Positions 49,129 through 57,990 of a stretch of DNA of 64,000 nucleotides are shown here, piece by piece. The stretch's first letter is position 1. Every line of letters begins with the position of its first letter. The position numbers and the translations under genes were made by a program. Under the pieces are notes generated by a model that saw nothing but the letters and a program-made list of their open reading frames with translations, had not been told where the DNA came from and made no database searches. Origin of the DNA: CAYRHN01 sp964424115 (GTDB taxonomy: Bacteria > Chloroflexota > Anaerolineae > Anaerolineales > Anaerolineaceae); the NCBI GenBank assembly GCA_964424115.1, contig CAYRHN010000006.1, forward strand, positions 62,001 through 126,000. Direction: 5' to 3'.

Positions 49129-51818
49129 TGCGCATAATTTTAACCCACGAACAGGCTGATTTCGACGCGCTGGCCTCGCTGCTGGCGGCGCACCTGCTGG
49201 ACGAACACTCCTTGCCGGTGCTGCCCGCGCGCCAGAACCGCAATCTGCGCGCCTTCCTGACCCTGTACGGGGCGGAGTTGCCGTTCGTGGAGGCGCGCGA
49301 CGCGCGCGCCAATGAAGCCCGCGGCGAGCGGCTGGAACACATCACCCTGGTGGATACGCAGTCGTTGGTGACGCTGCGCGGGATGAGCCGCAAGACGCAG
49401 GTATCGGTGATCGACCACCACGAGCGGCGGTCTGACCTGCCGGCCGAGTGGAATTTCCACAACGACAGCACAGGCGCCTGCACCACCCTGCTGGTGGAGA
49501 TGCTGCGCGACGCGCCGGGGGTTGGCAACGGTGAGCTGACCCCCATCCAGGCCACGCTGCTGTTGTTGGGCATCTATGAAGATACGGGTTCGCTAACCTA
49601 TGCCAGCACCACCCCGCGGGATGCGCTGGCGGCGGCTTATCTGCTGGAACGCGGGGCCAATTTGAAGATCGCAGCGCAGTTCCTCAACCCGCCGCTTTCC
49701 GCCGAGCAGCGCCAGGCCTGCGACCGCCTGCTGGCGGCGGTAGAATCGCACGTTGTACACGGTCAGAACGTGGTCATCTCCTGCGCCAATCTGGAAGGGA
49801 TGACCGAGGAGATCTCGGCGGTGGCGCACAAGCTACGCGACTTACTGGATCCCCAGGCGCTGTTCTTGCTGGTGGGCACCTCGGAAGGGGTGCGGCTGGT
49901 GGCGCGTTCCACCAGCGACCAGGTGAACGTGGCGAAAGTGGCGGCGCGCTTCGGCGGCGGCGGGCACGAACGCGCCGCGGCGGCCTTGCTGCGCCGCGAG
50001 GACGGCATGACGCTGGAGCAGGCGCGCACGCGCCTGCTGGAACTGCTGCCAGAGGTGGTCAAGCCCTCGCTGACCATCCGGCGGATCATGTCGCGCCGCC
50101 CGCGCCTGCTGGAGCCGGATACCCCGGCAGAAGAGGCTGCGCGGTTAATGCAGCGTTACGGCTATGAAGGCTATCCGGTGGTACAGGCGGGGCAGGTGGT
50201 GGGCTTGCTCACCCGCCGCGCGGTGGACCGCGCCCTTTCCCACAAGTTAAATCTGTCTGCTGCCAGCCTGATGGAGGCAGGGAACGTGACCGTCCATCCG
50301 GACGACCCGGTGGAGGAGCTGCAAAAGGTGATGACCCAGTCCGGCTGGGGACAGGTGCCGGTGACGGATCCCGAGAACGGCAAGATCATCGGGATCGTGA
50401 CCCGCACCGACCTGCTGCACGCGCTGGCGGGCAAGGCGGCGCCTGCCGGAACCCCCGCCCTGGCCCTGCCCGGCGCGGTCAATTTGGGCGCCCGGCTGGA
50501 AGCCGCTCTGCCGCCCGGACATGTGGCTTTGCTGCGCCTGGTGGCCGCGGAAGCCCGCGCGGTCCGCAACGGCGCGTACATCGTCGGCGGTTTCGTGCGC
50601 GACCTGATCCTGGAGCGCCCCAGCCTGGATTTTGACATTGTCATTGAAGGCGATGCCATTGCCCTGGCACGCAGCCTGGCGGAAAATTATGGCGGGCGGC
50701 TGGTCAGCCACACCCGTTTTGGCACGGCCAAGTGGCGGCTGTACGAGGCGGCCGACGGCACGCCCGGCATGGATGCGCGCCTGATCGCGGCGCTGGACGG
50801 CGGCACCAAAGACCTGCCGGAATTCCTCGATCTGATCAGCGCGCGGACGGAGTTCTATGAGTATCCCAGCGCGCTGCCGACGGTGGAGCGCAGCAGCATC
50901 AAGCTGGACCTGCACCGGCGCGATTTCACCATCAATACCCTGGCGCTGCGCCTGGACGGGCGCCACTACGGCGACCTGTACGATTTTTGGGGCGGTCTTG
51001 CCGATCTGCGCAAGGGGGTGGTGCGCGTGCTGCATTCGCTTTCTTTCGTGGACGATCCCACCCGCATGGCGCGCGCGGTGCGTTTCGAGCAGCGCTTCCA
51101 TTTTGCCATCGAGGAGCGCACGCTGCAGTTGATCGGCGAGGCGCGCGCCTTGCTACGCCAGCTCTCGCCCGACCGCATCCGCCACGAGTTCGACCTGATC
51201 CTGGCTGAGCCGCGCGCCGCGGCTATGCTGGCGCGCCTGGATGAGCTGGAATTGCTGAATACGCTGCATCCCGAGCTGGCCTGGAAGCCGGAGTTGGAAC
51301 GCCCCCTGGAAGAAGCCCTGCGCGGAGAGCTGGACCCGGCCTGGAAGCTGCCGCTGACCTGGCAGCACATGCCGCTGCGGCGGGCGGTGGCCTATTGCAT
51401 CTTATTCTCGCCAATGAGCCCGGAGGGCGCCGAAGGCATTGCCCGACGGCTGCGCCTGGGCGAGCCGCTGGTGCAGGCAGCTGCCGCAACCAGCAAGCTC
51501 TCCAAGACCGGCCTGGGGGTGGCGGGCGAGGATCCCAGCCGTGCCGCGGCCATCCTGGCAGAAATTCCCCTGCCGGCGGCCTGCGCCCTGAATATTTTGG
51601 GTCTGCCGCCGCGCGCGCGGGCAGCTCTGCAGCGTTACATGACCATCTGGCGCTTTGTACAGCCCCGCACCACCGGTGAGACGCTCAAAGCGCGCGGGTT
51701 GCAGCCCGGACCGCGCTTCGCACGCGTGTTGGGGGCGCTGCGGGATGCCTGGCTGGACGGCAAGGTGCGCACGGCGGAAGAAGAACAGGCCTTGCTGGAA
51801 ACGCTGCTAAAGGAATGA
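49128..51818 (+). CDS. DHH-CBS-tRNA nucleotidyltransferase fusion (CCA/A-adding type)
   Basis: An 896-residue multidomain protein. A DHH phosphoesterase domain (1-290) has D-F-D-A near 11-14, V-I-D-H-H (94-98) and a DHHA1 G-G-G-G-H-E-R. Two CBS domains (about 315-435) follow. The nucleotidyltransferase head starts near 482 with A-Y-I-V-G-G-F-V-R-D and D-F-D-I-V, then R-R-D-F-T-I-N-T-L-A and the RNA-binding helices. Related proteins add A or CCA to tRNA 3' ends. The DHH part may hydrolyse oligonucleotides or cyclic dinucleotides. The ATG is 6 nt after a TATAAT box. The phosphoribosyltransferase gene follows after 4 bp. Confidence 0.9.
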   Translation: MRIILTHEQADFDALASLLAAHLLDEHSLPVLPARQNRNLRAFLTLYGAELPFVEARDARANEARGERLEHITLVDTQSLVTLRGMSRKTQVSVIDHHERRSDLPAEWNFHNDSTGACTTLLVEMLRDAPGVGNGELTPIQATLLLLGIYEDTGSLTYASTTPRDALAAAYLLERGANLKIAAQFLNPPLSAEQRQACDRLLAAVESHVVHGQNVVISCANLEGMTEEISAVAHKLRDLLDPQALFLLVGTSEGVRLVARSTSDQVNVAKVAARFGGGGHERAAAALLRREDGMTLEQARTRLLELLPEVVKPSLTIRRIMSRRPRLLEPDTPAEEAARLMQRYGYEGYPVVQAGQVVGLLTRRAVDRALSHKLNLSAASLMEAGNVTVHPDDPVEELQKVMTQSGWGQVPVTDPENGKIIGIVTRTDLLHALAGKAAPAGTPALALPGAVNLGARLEAALPPGHVALLRLVAAEARAVRNGAYIVGGFVRDLILERPSLDFDIVIEGDAIALARSLAENYGGRLVSHTRFGTAKWRLYEAADGTPGMDARLIAALDGGTKDLPEFLDLISARTEFYEYPSALPTVERSSIKLDLHRRDFTINTLALRLDGRHYGDLYDFWGGLADLRKGVVRVLHSLSFVDDPTRMARAVRFEQRFHFAIEERTLQLIGEARALLRQLSPDRIRHEFDLILAEPRAAAMLARLDELELLNTLHPELAWKPELERPLEEALRGELDPAWKLPLTWQHMPLRRAVAYCILFSPMSPEGAEGIARRLRLGEPLVQAAAATSKLSKTGLGVAGEDPSRAAAILAEIPLPAACALNILGLPPRARAALQRYMTIWRFVQPRTTGETLKARGLQPGPRFARVLGALRDAWLDGKVRTAEEEQALLETLLKE

Positions 51819-51822
51819 GGCG

Positions 51823-52365
51823 GTGAGCGCGGTCCAGCCCTACGATTATGCCCGCCGCAAAGGGGTGAAGCGCATTTCCTGGGCGCGCTTTGTGCGCCTT
51901 TCCGCGCAGTTGGCCGAGCAGCTGGCCGCAGTGCAGGTGGACGCGGTGGTGGGGATCGCCCGGGCGGGGTTGCTGCCCGCGGTGCGGATCGCCTGCGCGC
52001 TGCGGGTGGACCTTTTTCCGGCCCGCCTGACCCGCCGCGAACACGATCAGGTGGTGCGGCGCGCGCCGGAATGGAAGACGGATATCCCGGCGGAGGTGCG
52101 GGGGCGCATTGTGGCCGTGGTGGATGAGATCGCCGACACGGGCGAGACGCTGGCCCTGGCGGCGGCCCGCGCGCGCGAGCTGGGCGCGGCGCAGGTGTAC
52201 ACGGCCGTGCTGACCGCGCACACCTGGGCCGACCCGCGCCCGGATTTTTGCGCGTTGGTCAGCGACGCGCTGCTGATCTTTCCCTGGGATGACCCGGTCT
52301 ACCAGGCGGGGGAATGGGGCATGCACCCCGAATTGGCGGCGGCGCTGGGTGTGAACCGGCATTAA
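51823..52365 (+). CDS. Phosphoribosyltransferase
   Basis: A 180-residue type I PRTase. The PRPP-binding loop is V-A-V-V-D-E-I-A-D-T-G-E-T-L (97-110), and V-V-G-I-A-R-A-G-L-L-P-A is the pyrophosphate loop. The C-terminal W-D-D-P-V-Y-Q-A-G-E-W resembles XGPRT-like enzymes, so a purine base is a likely substrate. GTG start with GGAATGAGG upstream. It is probably co-transcribed with the tRNA nucleotidyltransferase fusion gene. Confidence 0.82.
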   Translation: MSAVQPYDYARRKGVKRISWARFVRLSAQLAEQLAAVQVDAVVGIARAGLLPAVRIACALRVDLFPARLTRREHDQVVRRAPEWKTDIPAEVRGRIVAVVDEIADTGETLALAAARARELGAAQVYTAVLTAHTWADPRPDFCALVSDALLIFPWDDPVYQAGEWGMHPELAAALGVNRH

Positions 52366-52779
52366 TGGGTAGGTTGGGTTGAGCGGGTTGATCAGAGGCG
52401 AATACCGGAAGAAGATCACGCGGAGACGCGGAGACGCGGAGCAAAAGAGAAAACCGTAGGTTGGGTTGAGCGGATGGGAATTACCGCGTCGGGCTGGCGC
52501 CCTCCTCGCGCGGTGCGCACCCCTGGCGCAATGACGCGCACCACGAAACCCAACATCTCGCAAATAGCCGTGGGGGCAAAAGAGGATCACGAAACACACG
52601 AAAAAGGCGAAAAACACGAAAAATAAAGAAAGGGGGTCGCTTCGTCCCTACAACAGACGTGTGAATTGCCGGTAGGGGCATCCCGCCGTGTTCTGGCGGG
52701 AGGGTGGTTGTGTCGAACAAGGGACGCCCACCGCGCCCCTACAACAGATGATTGAATGAACCCCCAGGGGCAGGTGTCC
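52366..52779. repeat. Non-coding interval with several repeat types
   Basis: This 414-bp gap holds ACGCGGAG units near 52417 and a long imperfect palindrome from GTAGGTTGGGTTGAGC (52457) to ACGAAACCCAACATC (about 52541-52555). CACGAAA-type units near 52580-52625 follow, then a CCCCTACAAC-flanked GGGACGCC element near 52640-52745. No gene is supported. These are REP-like intergenic sequences. Confidence 0.65.
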
Positions 52780-54411
52780 TTACGACGCCAGCGCCTGCTT
52801 GATCGCCTCACGGTGCAGGCGGAGGAGCTGCAAATTGTCCGAGTCAAGCACGCCCAGGGCATGCAGGTTCTCCAGACCGCGCGCGGCGGATTGGCGCGCC
52901 AGGGGGCGCGCATCGCTCAGCAGGTCGATCAGCAGTGGCACGCTGCGCGGGTCTTCCAGCGAGGCCAGCGCGTCGGCGGCGGCCAGCCGGTTATCCGGAT
53001 TGGCATCCTCCAGGAAGCCGAGCAGGGCGGGGACGGCCGGCGCGCCCAGCTCGATCAATTCCACCCAGCGGCGGCGCGCGGTCCAGTATTCAACGGCCTG
53101 GGCCTCGCTCATCGGCTGCCAGCCCAATTTTTCCAGGGTGACGGCGGCGGCGCGGCGCACCTCCTCATCCGGATCTTTCATCACCGCCAGGAGCGGTTCC
53201 ACCGCCAGCGGGCCGATCTCTACCAGTGCCTCGCGCAGTACTTCGCGTTCGTCTGCCTGCCAGCCGCGCAGGGCGGCGATCAGGCGTTCCACGGCATGCC
53301 GGTCGCCAACCTTGCCCAGGGCGCGGGCGCTGCTCAAACGCACGGCAGGTTCGGAATCGTTGAGGGATTCGATCAAAGTTTCCACAGCCTGCACATCGCC
53401 CAAGAGGGCCAGCGCATCCACCACCGCCAGGCGCACAGAGGGGTCGGGGTCGTGGAACTGGCTGACCAGCAGGCCGCCGGGCTGCGGGATGCGCGCAGAG
53501 GCCAGGGTGCGGATGACCGCCTTACGCACGGCCGGGTCGGGGTCCTGCAGGGCGGCTTCCAGCGATCCGGCTGCCATCTCGCGCAGGGTGACAGTGCGGC
53601 CCTGATTGGCGGCGCGTCCGAGGGCTTCGATGGCCGCCAGGCGGGTGGGCAGGTCGGGGTGGCGGGTGGCGGTGGCCAGGGCGCGCACCACGCGCGAGGA
53701 TAGGCCGATCGAGTGCAGGTCGACCACGATCTGCCCCAGCACGGCGGCAGAGTGGCAGCGGGTGGAGGGGTTGGGGTCGTTGAGCGCCATCATTAACGGT
53801 TCGGCGGCCTGGCTGCCCTGGCGGGTAACCAGTTCCCAATCCTCGTGGCTGATGGCGTACCAGATCCGTCCGGCGGTGTCTTTGGGGATGCCGAACTGGT
53901 CAAGGGCCTGCATGGCGGCGTGGCGCACGCTCTCGTCGGGATCGCAGACGGCGGCATTGAGAGCGGGCATGGACCAGGAATCGGTGATGCAGCCGAGGGC
54001 CTGGGCGGCGGAACGGCGCACGGCCGGGTCGGTGTTCTTCAGGGCGGCGCACAGCGGCCCGACGGCGCTGGCGTGGCGCAGAAGGCCCAGCCCGGCCGCG
54101 GAGGCTACGGCAGCTTGCGGGTCGGGATCGCGCAGGTGCTGGCAGAGCGCCTCGACGATCTGCTGGCGGCCGGCATCCTCCAGGATGGCGCCGATCTCAG
54201 CCAGCGGCTGGGGGACGGCACGGCGCAGGGCTGCGTCGGAATTCCCCAGCGCCTGGAGCAGGAACGGCACCGACGGGCGGCCCAATTCCACCAGCGCATC
54301 TTCCGCAGCCTGGCGGATATCCGGCTCTTTGTAAGTAAGCGCGCGCACCAGGCCTTTATGGTCTGCGCGGGCTTTGAGTCTGCCAATGTTGGGTGGGCCG
54401 AACAAGAACAT
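52780..54411 (-). CDS. HEAT-repeat protein (PBS-lyase-like repeats)
   Basis: A 543-residue protein composed almost entirely of about 31-residue HEAT repeats with the pattern D-P-D/E-x-x-V-R-x-A-A-x-x-A-L-G-x-L-G. It forms an alpha-solenoid for protein-protein interaction. No catalytic residues, signal peptide or membrane segment are visible. The start codon is ATG at 54411 after an AT-rich leader with no clear ribosome-binding site. No functional partner is evident nearby. Confidence 0.88.
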   Translation of the reverse strand: MFLFGPPNIGRLKARADHKGLVRALTYKEPDIRQAAEDALVELGRPSVPFLLQALGNSDAALRRAVPQPLAEIGAILEDAGRQQIVEALCQHLRDPDPQAAVASAAGLGLLRHASAVGPLCAALKNTDPAVRRSAAQALGCITDSWSMPALNAAVCDPDESVRHAAMQALDQFGIPKDTAGRIWYAISHEDWELVTRQGSQAAEPLMMALNDPNPSTRCHSAAVLGQIVVDLHSIGLSSRVVRALATATRHPDLPTRLAAIEALGRAANQGRTVTLREMAAGSLEAALQDPDPAVRKAVIRTLASARIPQPGGLLVSQFHDPDPSVRLAVVDALALLGDVQAVETLIESLNDSEPAVRLSSARALGKVGDRHAVERLIAALRGWQADEREVLREALVEIGPLAVEPLLAVMKDPDEEVRRAAAVTLEKLGWQPMSEAQAVEYWTARRRWVELIELGAPAVPALLGFLEDANPDNRLAAADALASLEDPRSVPLLIDLLSDARPLARQSAARGLENLHALGVLDSDNLQLLRLHREAIKQALAS

Positions 54412-54525
54412 GATGTTAATTTTAGCATAGAAAAAATTTATTGTTTTATTATCTATCTTTTAGGTGTTTTTTAATCTTGGGGCGTATAGTTGGCATAGAT
54501 AAAAACTCGCAAAGGAGCGATGTAA

Positions 54526-55776
54526 ATGAAAACCCAAAAACTTACCCTGACTTTCGTGACCCTGATCGTGGCGCTGGCCCTGGCAGCCTGTAATACCGCA
54601 CCGGGGGCGGCGCTCTCTCAGGCCCTTAATACGGGAACAGACGCCTCTACAGCCGCCTCTTCCAGCACCTCGGTCAGCGGCGCTGCCGATACCCAGGTGG
54701 TGAACTCGGACAGCAGCCCGGCTTCCGTGGTGGTGGTGCAGGATGCTGGTTCAATGGAAGATGCCCTGGTTTCGCTTTATGAGAAGGTCAATCCTTCGGT
54801 GGTCAGCATTCGCGTGGTGATGGAAAGCCAGTCGATCGATATCCAGGGCTTCGGCATCCCCGGCAGCCCTTACCAGCAGCAGATCATCCCCTCGCAGGGC
54901 GAAGGGTCCGGATTTGTGTATGACAAGGAAGGGCACATCGTCACCAACAGTCATGTGGTGGAAAGCGCGCAACGTATTGTGGTCACTTTCTATGACGGCA
55001 GTCAGGCTGAGGCGACCGTGGTGGGCACCGACCCGGCAGCCGACCTGGCTGTAATCAAGGTGAACGTGGATCAGTCGATGCTGGTCCCGCTGGCCCTGGG
55101 TGATTCGGAAGGGCTGAAGGTTGGCCAATCGGTAGTGGCGATCGGCACGCCCTTCACCCTGCAAAACTCGATGAGCACTGGCATCATTTCCGGCCTGGGC
55201 CGCATGTATACAACCGACAGCGGCTACAGCATCCCGGACATGATCCAGACCGATGCGTCGATCAATCCCGGCAACTCGGGTGGCCCGCTGCTGACCCTGA
55301 ATGGGGAAGTGGTTGGGATCAACACTGCCATAGAGTCACAGGTGCGCCAATCCTCCGGCGTGAGCTATGCCCTGCCTTCCGCGCTGGTCAAGCAGGTGGT
55401 GCCGCAACTGATCGCTAACGGCAAGGCTGAGCACTCCTGGCTGGGCATTACCGGCGAGACGATGAACGCCGACCTGGCCAAGTCGATGAACCTGGATACC
55501 AATACGCGCGGCGTGTTGATCGTTGAGGTGCAGGCCAACACCCCGGCGGAGAAGGCCGGATTGAAGGGCGGCAGCAGCACTGTGAAGGTGGACGGGATCG
55601 ACCAGACCATCGGCGGGGATATCATTACCGCCATCGACGGGCGCACGGTGCGCGTATTCGACGACCTGCTGGGCTACGTCTTCACCTACGCCAAACCCGG
55701 CGATACGCTGACCCTCTCCATCCTGCGCGACGGACAGCCGCAGCAGGTCCAGGTAACGGTGGAAGCGCGGCCGTAA
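54526..55776 (+). CDS. HtrA/Deg-type serine protease lipoprotein
   Basis: A 416-residue protein. The signal peptide ends with lipobox L-A-A-C (Cys22), then a Ser/Thr/Ala linker to about 65. Trypsin-like catalytic residues are His143 (T-N-S-H-V-V), Asp173 (A-A-D-L-A-V-I) and Ser251 (N-P-G-N-S-G-G-P-L). One PDZ domain (about 305-415, A-G-L-K-G-G) follows. It degrades or refolds damaged exported proteins. AAAGGAG precedes the ATG and a strong terminator follows. Confidence 0.95.
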   Translation: MKTQKLTLTFVTLIVALALAACNTAPGAALSQALNTGTDASTAASSSTSVSGAADTQVVNSDSSPASVVVVQDAGSMEDALVSLYEKVNPSVVSIRVVMESQSIDIQGFGIPGSPYQQQIIPSQGEGSGFVYDKEGHIVTNSHVVESAQRIVVTFYDGSQAEATVVGTDPAADLAVIKVNVDQSMLVPLALGDSEGLKVGQSVVAIGTPFTLQNSMSTGIISGLGRMYTTDSGYSIPDMIQTDASINPGNSGGPLLTLNGEVVGINTAIESQVRQSSGVSYALPSALVKQVVPQLIANGKAEHSWLGITGETMNADLAKSMNLDTNTRGVLIVEVQANTPAEKAGLKGGSSTVKVDGIDQTIGGDIITAIDGRTVRVFDDLLGYVFTYAKPGDTLTLSILRDGQPQQVQVTVEARP

Positions 55777-55794
55777 GCCAAAATCTCACTGCCC

Positions 55795-55836
55795 GGGTGT
55801 TTTGCCTCCTCATGGGGAGGCAAAACACCCTTTTTT
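55795..55836 (+). terminator. Rho-independent terminator after the HtrA gene
   Basis: GGGTGTTTTGCCTCC (55795-55809) and GGAGGCAAAACACCC (55816-55830) form a perfect 15-bp stem with a 6-nt loop, followed by six T. Confidence 0.95.
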
Positions 55837-55958
55837 ATTTAAGGCATGGAATTTGCACATAATCCGGGTGTTCCTTGTGCTTTTATCCAAAAACAAACAC
55901 AAGGCGCCGGCTATCTTCTGCCCGGCATCTGGGATATAATTTATATAAGGAGATGTTT

Positions 55959-56366
55959 GTGGAAAAACCTGTTTCTACCCCGCCATTTGGACGTATCCTG
56001 ATCCTGGCTTTGATCATTGCCGGGGTGGGGCTGATGGGCCTGATCCTGGTGATCACCCTGACCCTGCCCTACCTGGGGCCGCGCTGGCTGTTCTTCTTCT
56101 TCCTGACCCTGCTGGTAACCGGGCTGTTCCTGCCGGTGGCAGCCTTCCTCAACCGGCGTTTTCCCTCCACGCCGCCCGCCGGGGGGGGAGTGTTGATACG
56201 CCAGGCGCTCTGGTTCGGCATTTACGCCGATCTGTTAGCCTGGCTGCAGATGGGGCGCGTACTGACTATTATGGTGGCGCTGTACATCGGCCTTGGGCTG
56301 GCGCTGATCGAGGTTTTCCTGCGCATGTACGAGCGCAGCCGCTGGAAGCCGCCGGAAGAGCAGTAA
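55959..56366 (+). CDS. Small multi-pass membrane protein
   Basis: A 135-residue hydrophobic protein with about four transmembrane segments (near 12-35, 42-63, 80-95 and 100-120) and a charged R-S-R-W-K-P-P-E-E-Q tail. GTG at 55959 is chosen because AAGGAG lies 8-9 nt before it; the ATG at 55953 is too close. A TATAAT at about 55934-55939 lies upstream. No family was recognised. Confidence 0.7.
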   Translation: MEKPVSTPPFGRILILALIIAGVGLMGLILVITLTLPYLGPRWLFFFFLTLLVTGLFLPVAAFLNRRFPSTPPAGGGVLIRQALWFGIYADLLAWLQMGRVLTIMVALYIGLGLALIEVFLRMYERSRWKPPEEQ

Positions 56367-56395
56367 GTTAACCGCAGACAGCGAACAGCAGACAG

Positions 56396-56477
56396 CCCGC
56401 CAATCGCAAATCGTAGCTTGTCGATCGTCAATCGTAAATCGTAGCTCGTCAATCGTAAATCGTAAATCGTCAATCGA
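56396..56477. repeat. Short CGTCAATCGTAAAT repeats
   Basis: Units of AATCGTAAATCGT and CGTCAATCG recur in the 110 bp before selA. The pattern is degenerate, has no unique spacers and is not a CRISPR array. It probably is a variable intergenic microsatellite. Confidence 0.6.
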
Positions 56478-57884
56478 ATGTCCCTCCGTTCCCTTCCTTC
56501 CGTTGACCAATTGCTCAAGACCCGCCAGGCGGCGGAAATGGTCGCTGCCTATGGACGCCCTTTGACCCTCGAGGCCATCCGCGCGGCGCTGGCCGAGGTA
56601 CGCGAGGCGGTGGTGAAAGCGACCCAGGCAATCACCCCGCAGGGGGAGGAGCCGCCCACCCAGCCGCAGATCCCTGCGCGCGAGATCATTCTGGCGCAGG
56701 CGGCCGGGTTGTTGGCCGGCTGGTTAAGCCCGACCCTCATCCCGGTGATCAACGCCACGGGAGTGGTGCTGCACACTAATTTGGGGCGCGCGCCGCTCAG
56801 CCGCGCGGCGCTGGAGGCCATCCAGAACCTGACCGGCGGCTACTGCACGCTGGAATATGACCTGAAACGCGGGATGCGCGGACAGCGCTGGCAGCATGCC
56901 GAAGCGCTGATCACCCGCCTGACCGGAGCAGAGGCGGCCCTGGTGGTGAACAACAACGCCGCCGCCGTCCTGCTGGTGCTGTCCACCCTGGCGCGGCGAA
57001 AAAGGGTGGTCATCTCGCGCACACAGTTGGTGGAGGTGGGCGGCGGCTTCCGCATTCCGGAGGTGATGAGCCAATCCGGGGCGCACCTGGTGGAGGTGGG
57101 CGCCACCAACCGGGTGCATGTCGGCGATTATGAGAAGGCGCTGGAGGAAGAACCCGCCGCGTTGGTGATGCGCGCGCACCATTCCAATTACCGGATCACC
57201 GGTTTTACCAGCGAACCTTCGTTGGCCGAGCTGGTGGAAGTGGCGCACTGCGCCCATGTGCCGCTGGTGGACGACCTGGGTTCCGGCGCGCTGCTGGATA
57301 CGGCCCGCTTTGGGCTGGATCACGAGCCGACCGTGCAGGAATCCATCCAGGCCGGGGCCGACCTGGTGTGCTTCTCCGGCGATAAACTGCTCGGCGGCCC
57401 GCAGGCGGGCATCATTGCCGGGCGCAAGGACCTGCTGGAGCGGATCAAGCGCCATCCGCTGGCGCGCGCGCTGCGCGCCGACAAGCTTTGCCTGGCAGCG
57501 CTGACCGCCACGCTGGAGCATTACCTGAAAGACGAGGTGGAGCGCGAGGTGCCGGTCTGGCAGATGATGGTGCGCACGCCGGAGCAATTGCAGGCGCGCG
57601 CGCGGCGTTGGGCCGAGGTGCTGGGGCGGGGAAATGTGATCGAAGGCCGCTCGGCCGTGGGCGGCGGCAGCCTGCCCGAGAATACCCTGCCCACCTATCT
57701 CTTTGCCCTGCCGGTGGCCCAGCCTGACCGCCTGCTGGCGCTGCTGCGGCGCGGCAATCCACCGGTGATCGCCCGCATCGAGGAGGATATGGTGGTGCTG
57801 GACCCGCGCACGGTGGCAGCCGACCAGGAGGGGGCGCTGCTGGTGGCGCTGCAGAACGCGATCGTGGAGAATATTAAAAGCTAA
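56478..57884 (+). CDS. selA: L-seryl-tRNA(Sec) selenium transferase
   Basis: A 468-residue PLP enzyme that converts Ser-tRNA(Sec) to Sec-tRNA(Sec). It has the N-terminal A-T-G-V-V-L-H-T-N-L-G-R-A-P-L segment and the Schiff-base Lys303 in C-F-S-G-D-K-L-L-G-G-P-Q-A-G. The length matches bacterial SelA. No ribosome-binding site is apparent before the ATG. The other selenocysteine genes (selB, selC, selD) are not in this window. Confidence 0.93.
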   Translation: MSLRSLPSVDQLLKTRQAAEMVAAYGRPLTLEAIRAALAEVREAVVKATQAITPQGEEPPTQPQIPAREIILAQAAGLLAGWLSPTLIPVINATGVVLHTNLGRAPLSRAALEAIQNLTGGYCTLEYDLKRGMRGQRWQHAEALITRLTGAEAALVVNNNAAAVLLVLSTLARRKRVVISRTQLVEVGGGFRIPEVMSQSGAHLVEVGATNRVHVGDYEKALEEEPAALVMRAHHSNYRITGFTSEPSLAELVEVAHCAHVPLVDDLGSGALLDTARFGLDHEPTVQESIQAGADLVCFSGDKLLGGPQAGIIAGRKDLLERIKRHPLARALRADKLCLAALTATLEHYLKDEVEREVPVWQMMVRTPEQLQARARRWAEVLGRGNVIEGRSAVGGGSLPENTLPTYLFALPVAQPDRLLALLRRGNPPVIARIEEDMVVLDPRTVAADQEGALLVALQNAIVENIKS

Positions 57885-57990
57885 TCCCAGATGAACACAC
57901 ATAAGCGCAAATCAACACGGATAAGAATTCTAGATTCTTAAGATTCGTGGCGAAAACTTTGTTGGAATTCATGATAAAGGAGTGTCGTCA

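Noticed and set aside
56396..56477. CRISPR-like short repeats upstream of selA
   Set aside because: Units are degenerate, 13-25 bp, directly abutting, without spacers.
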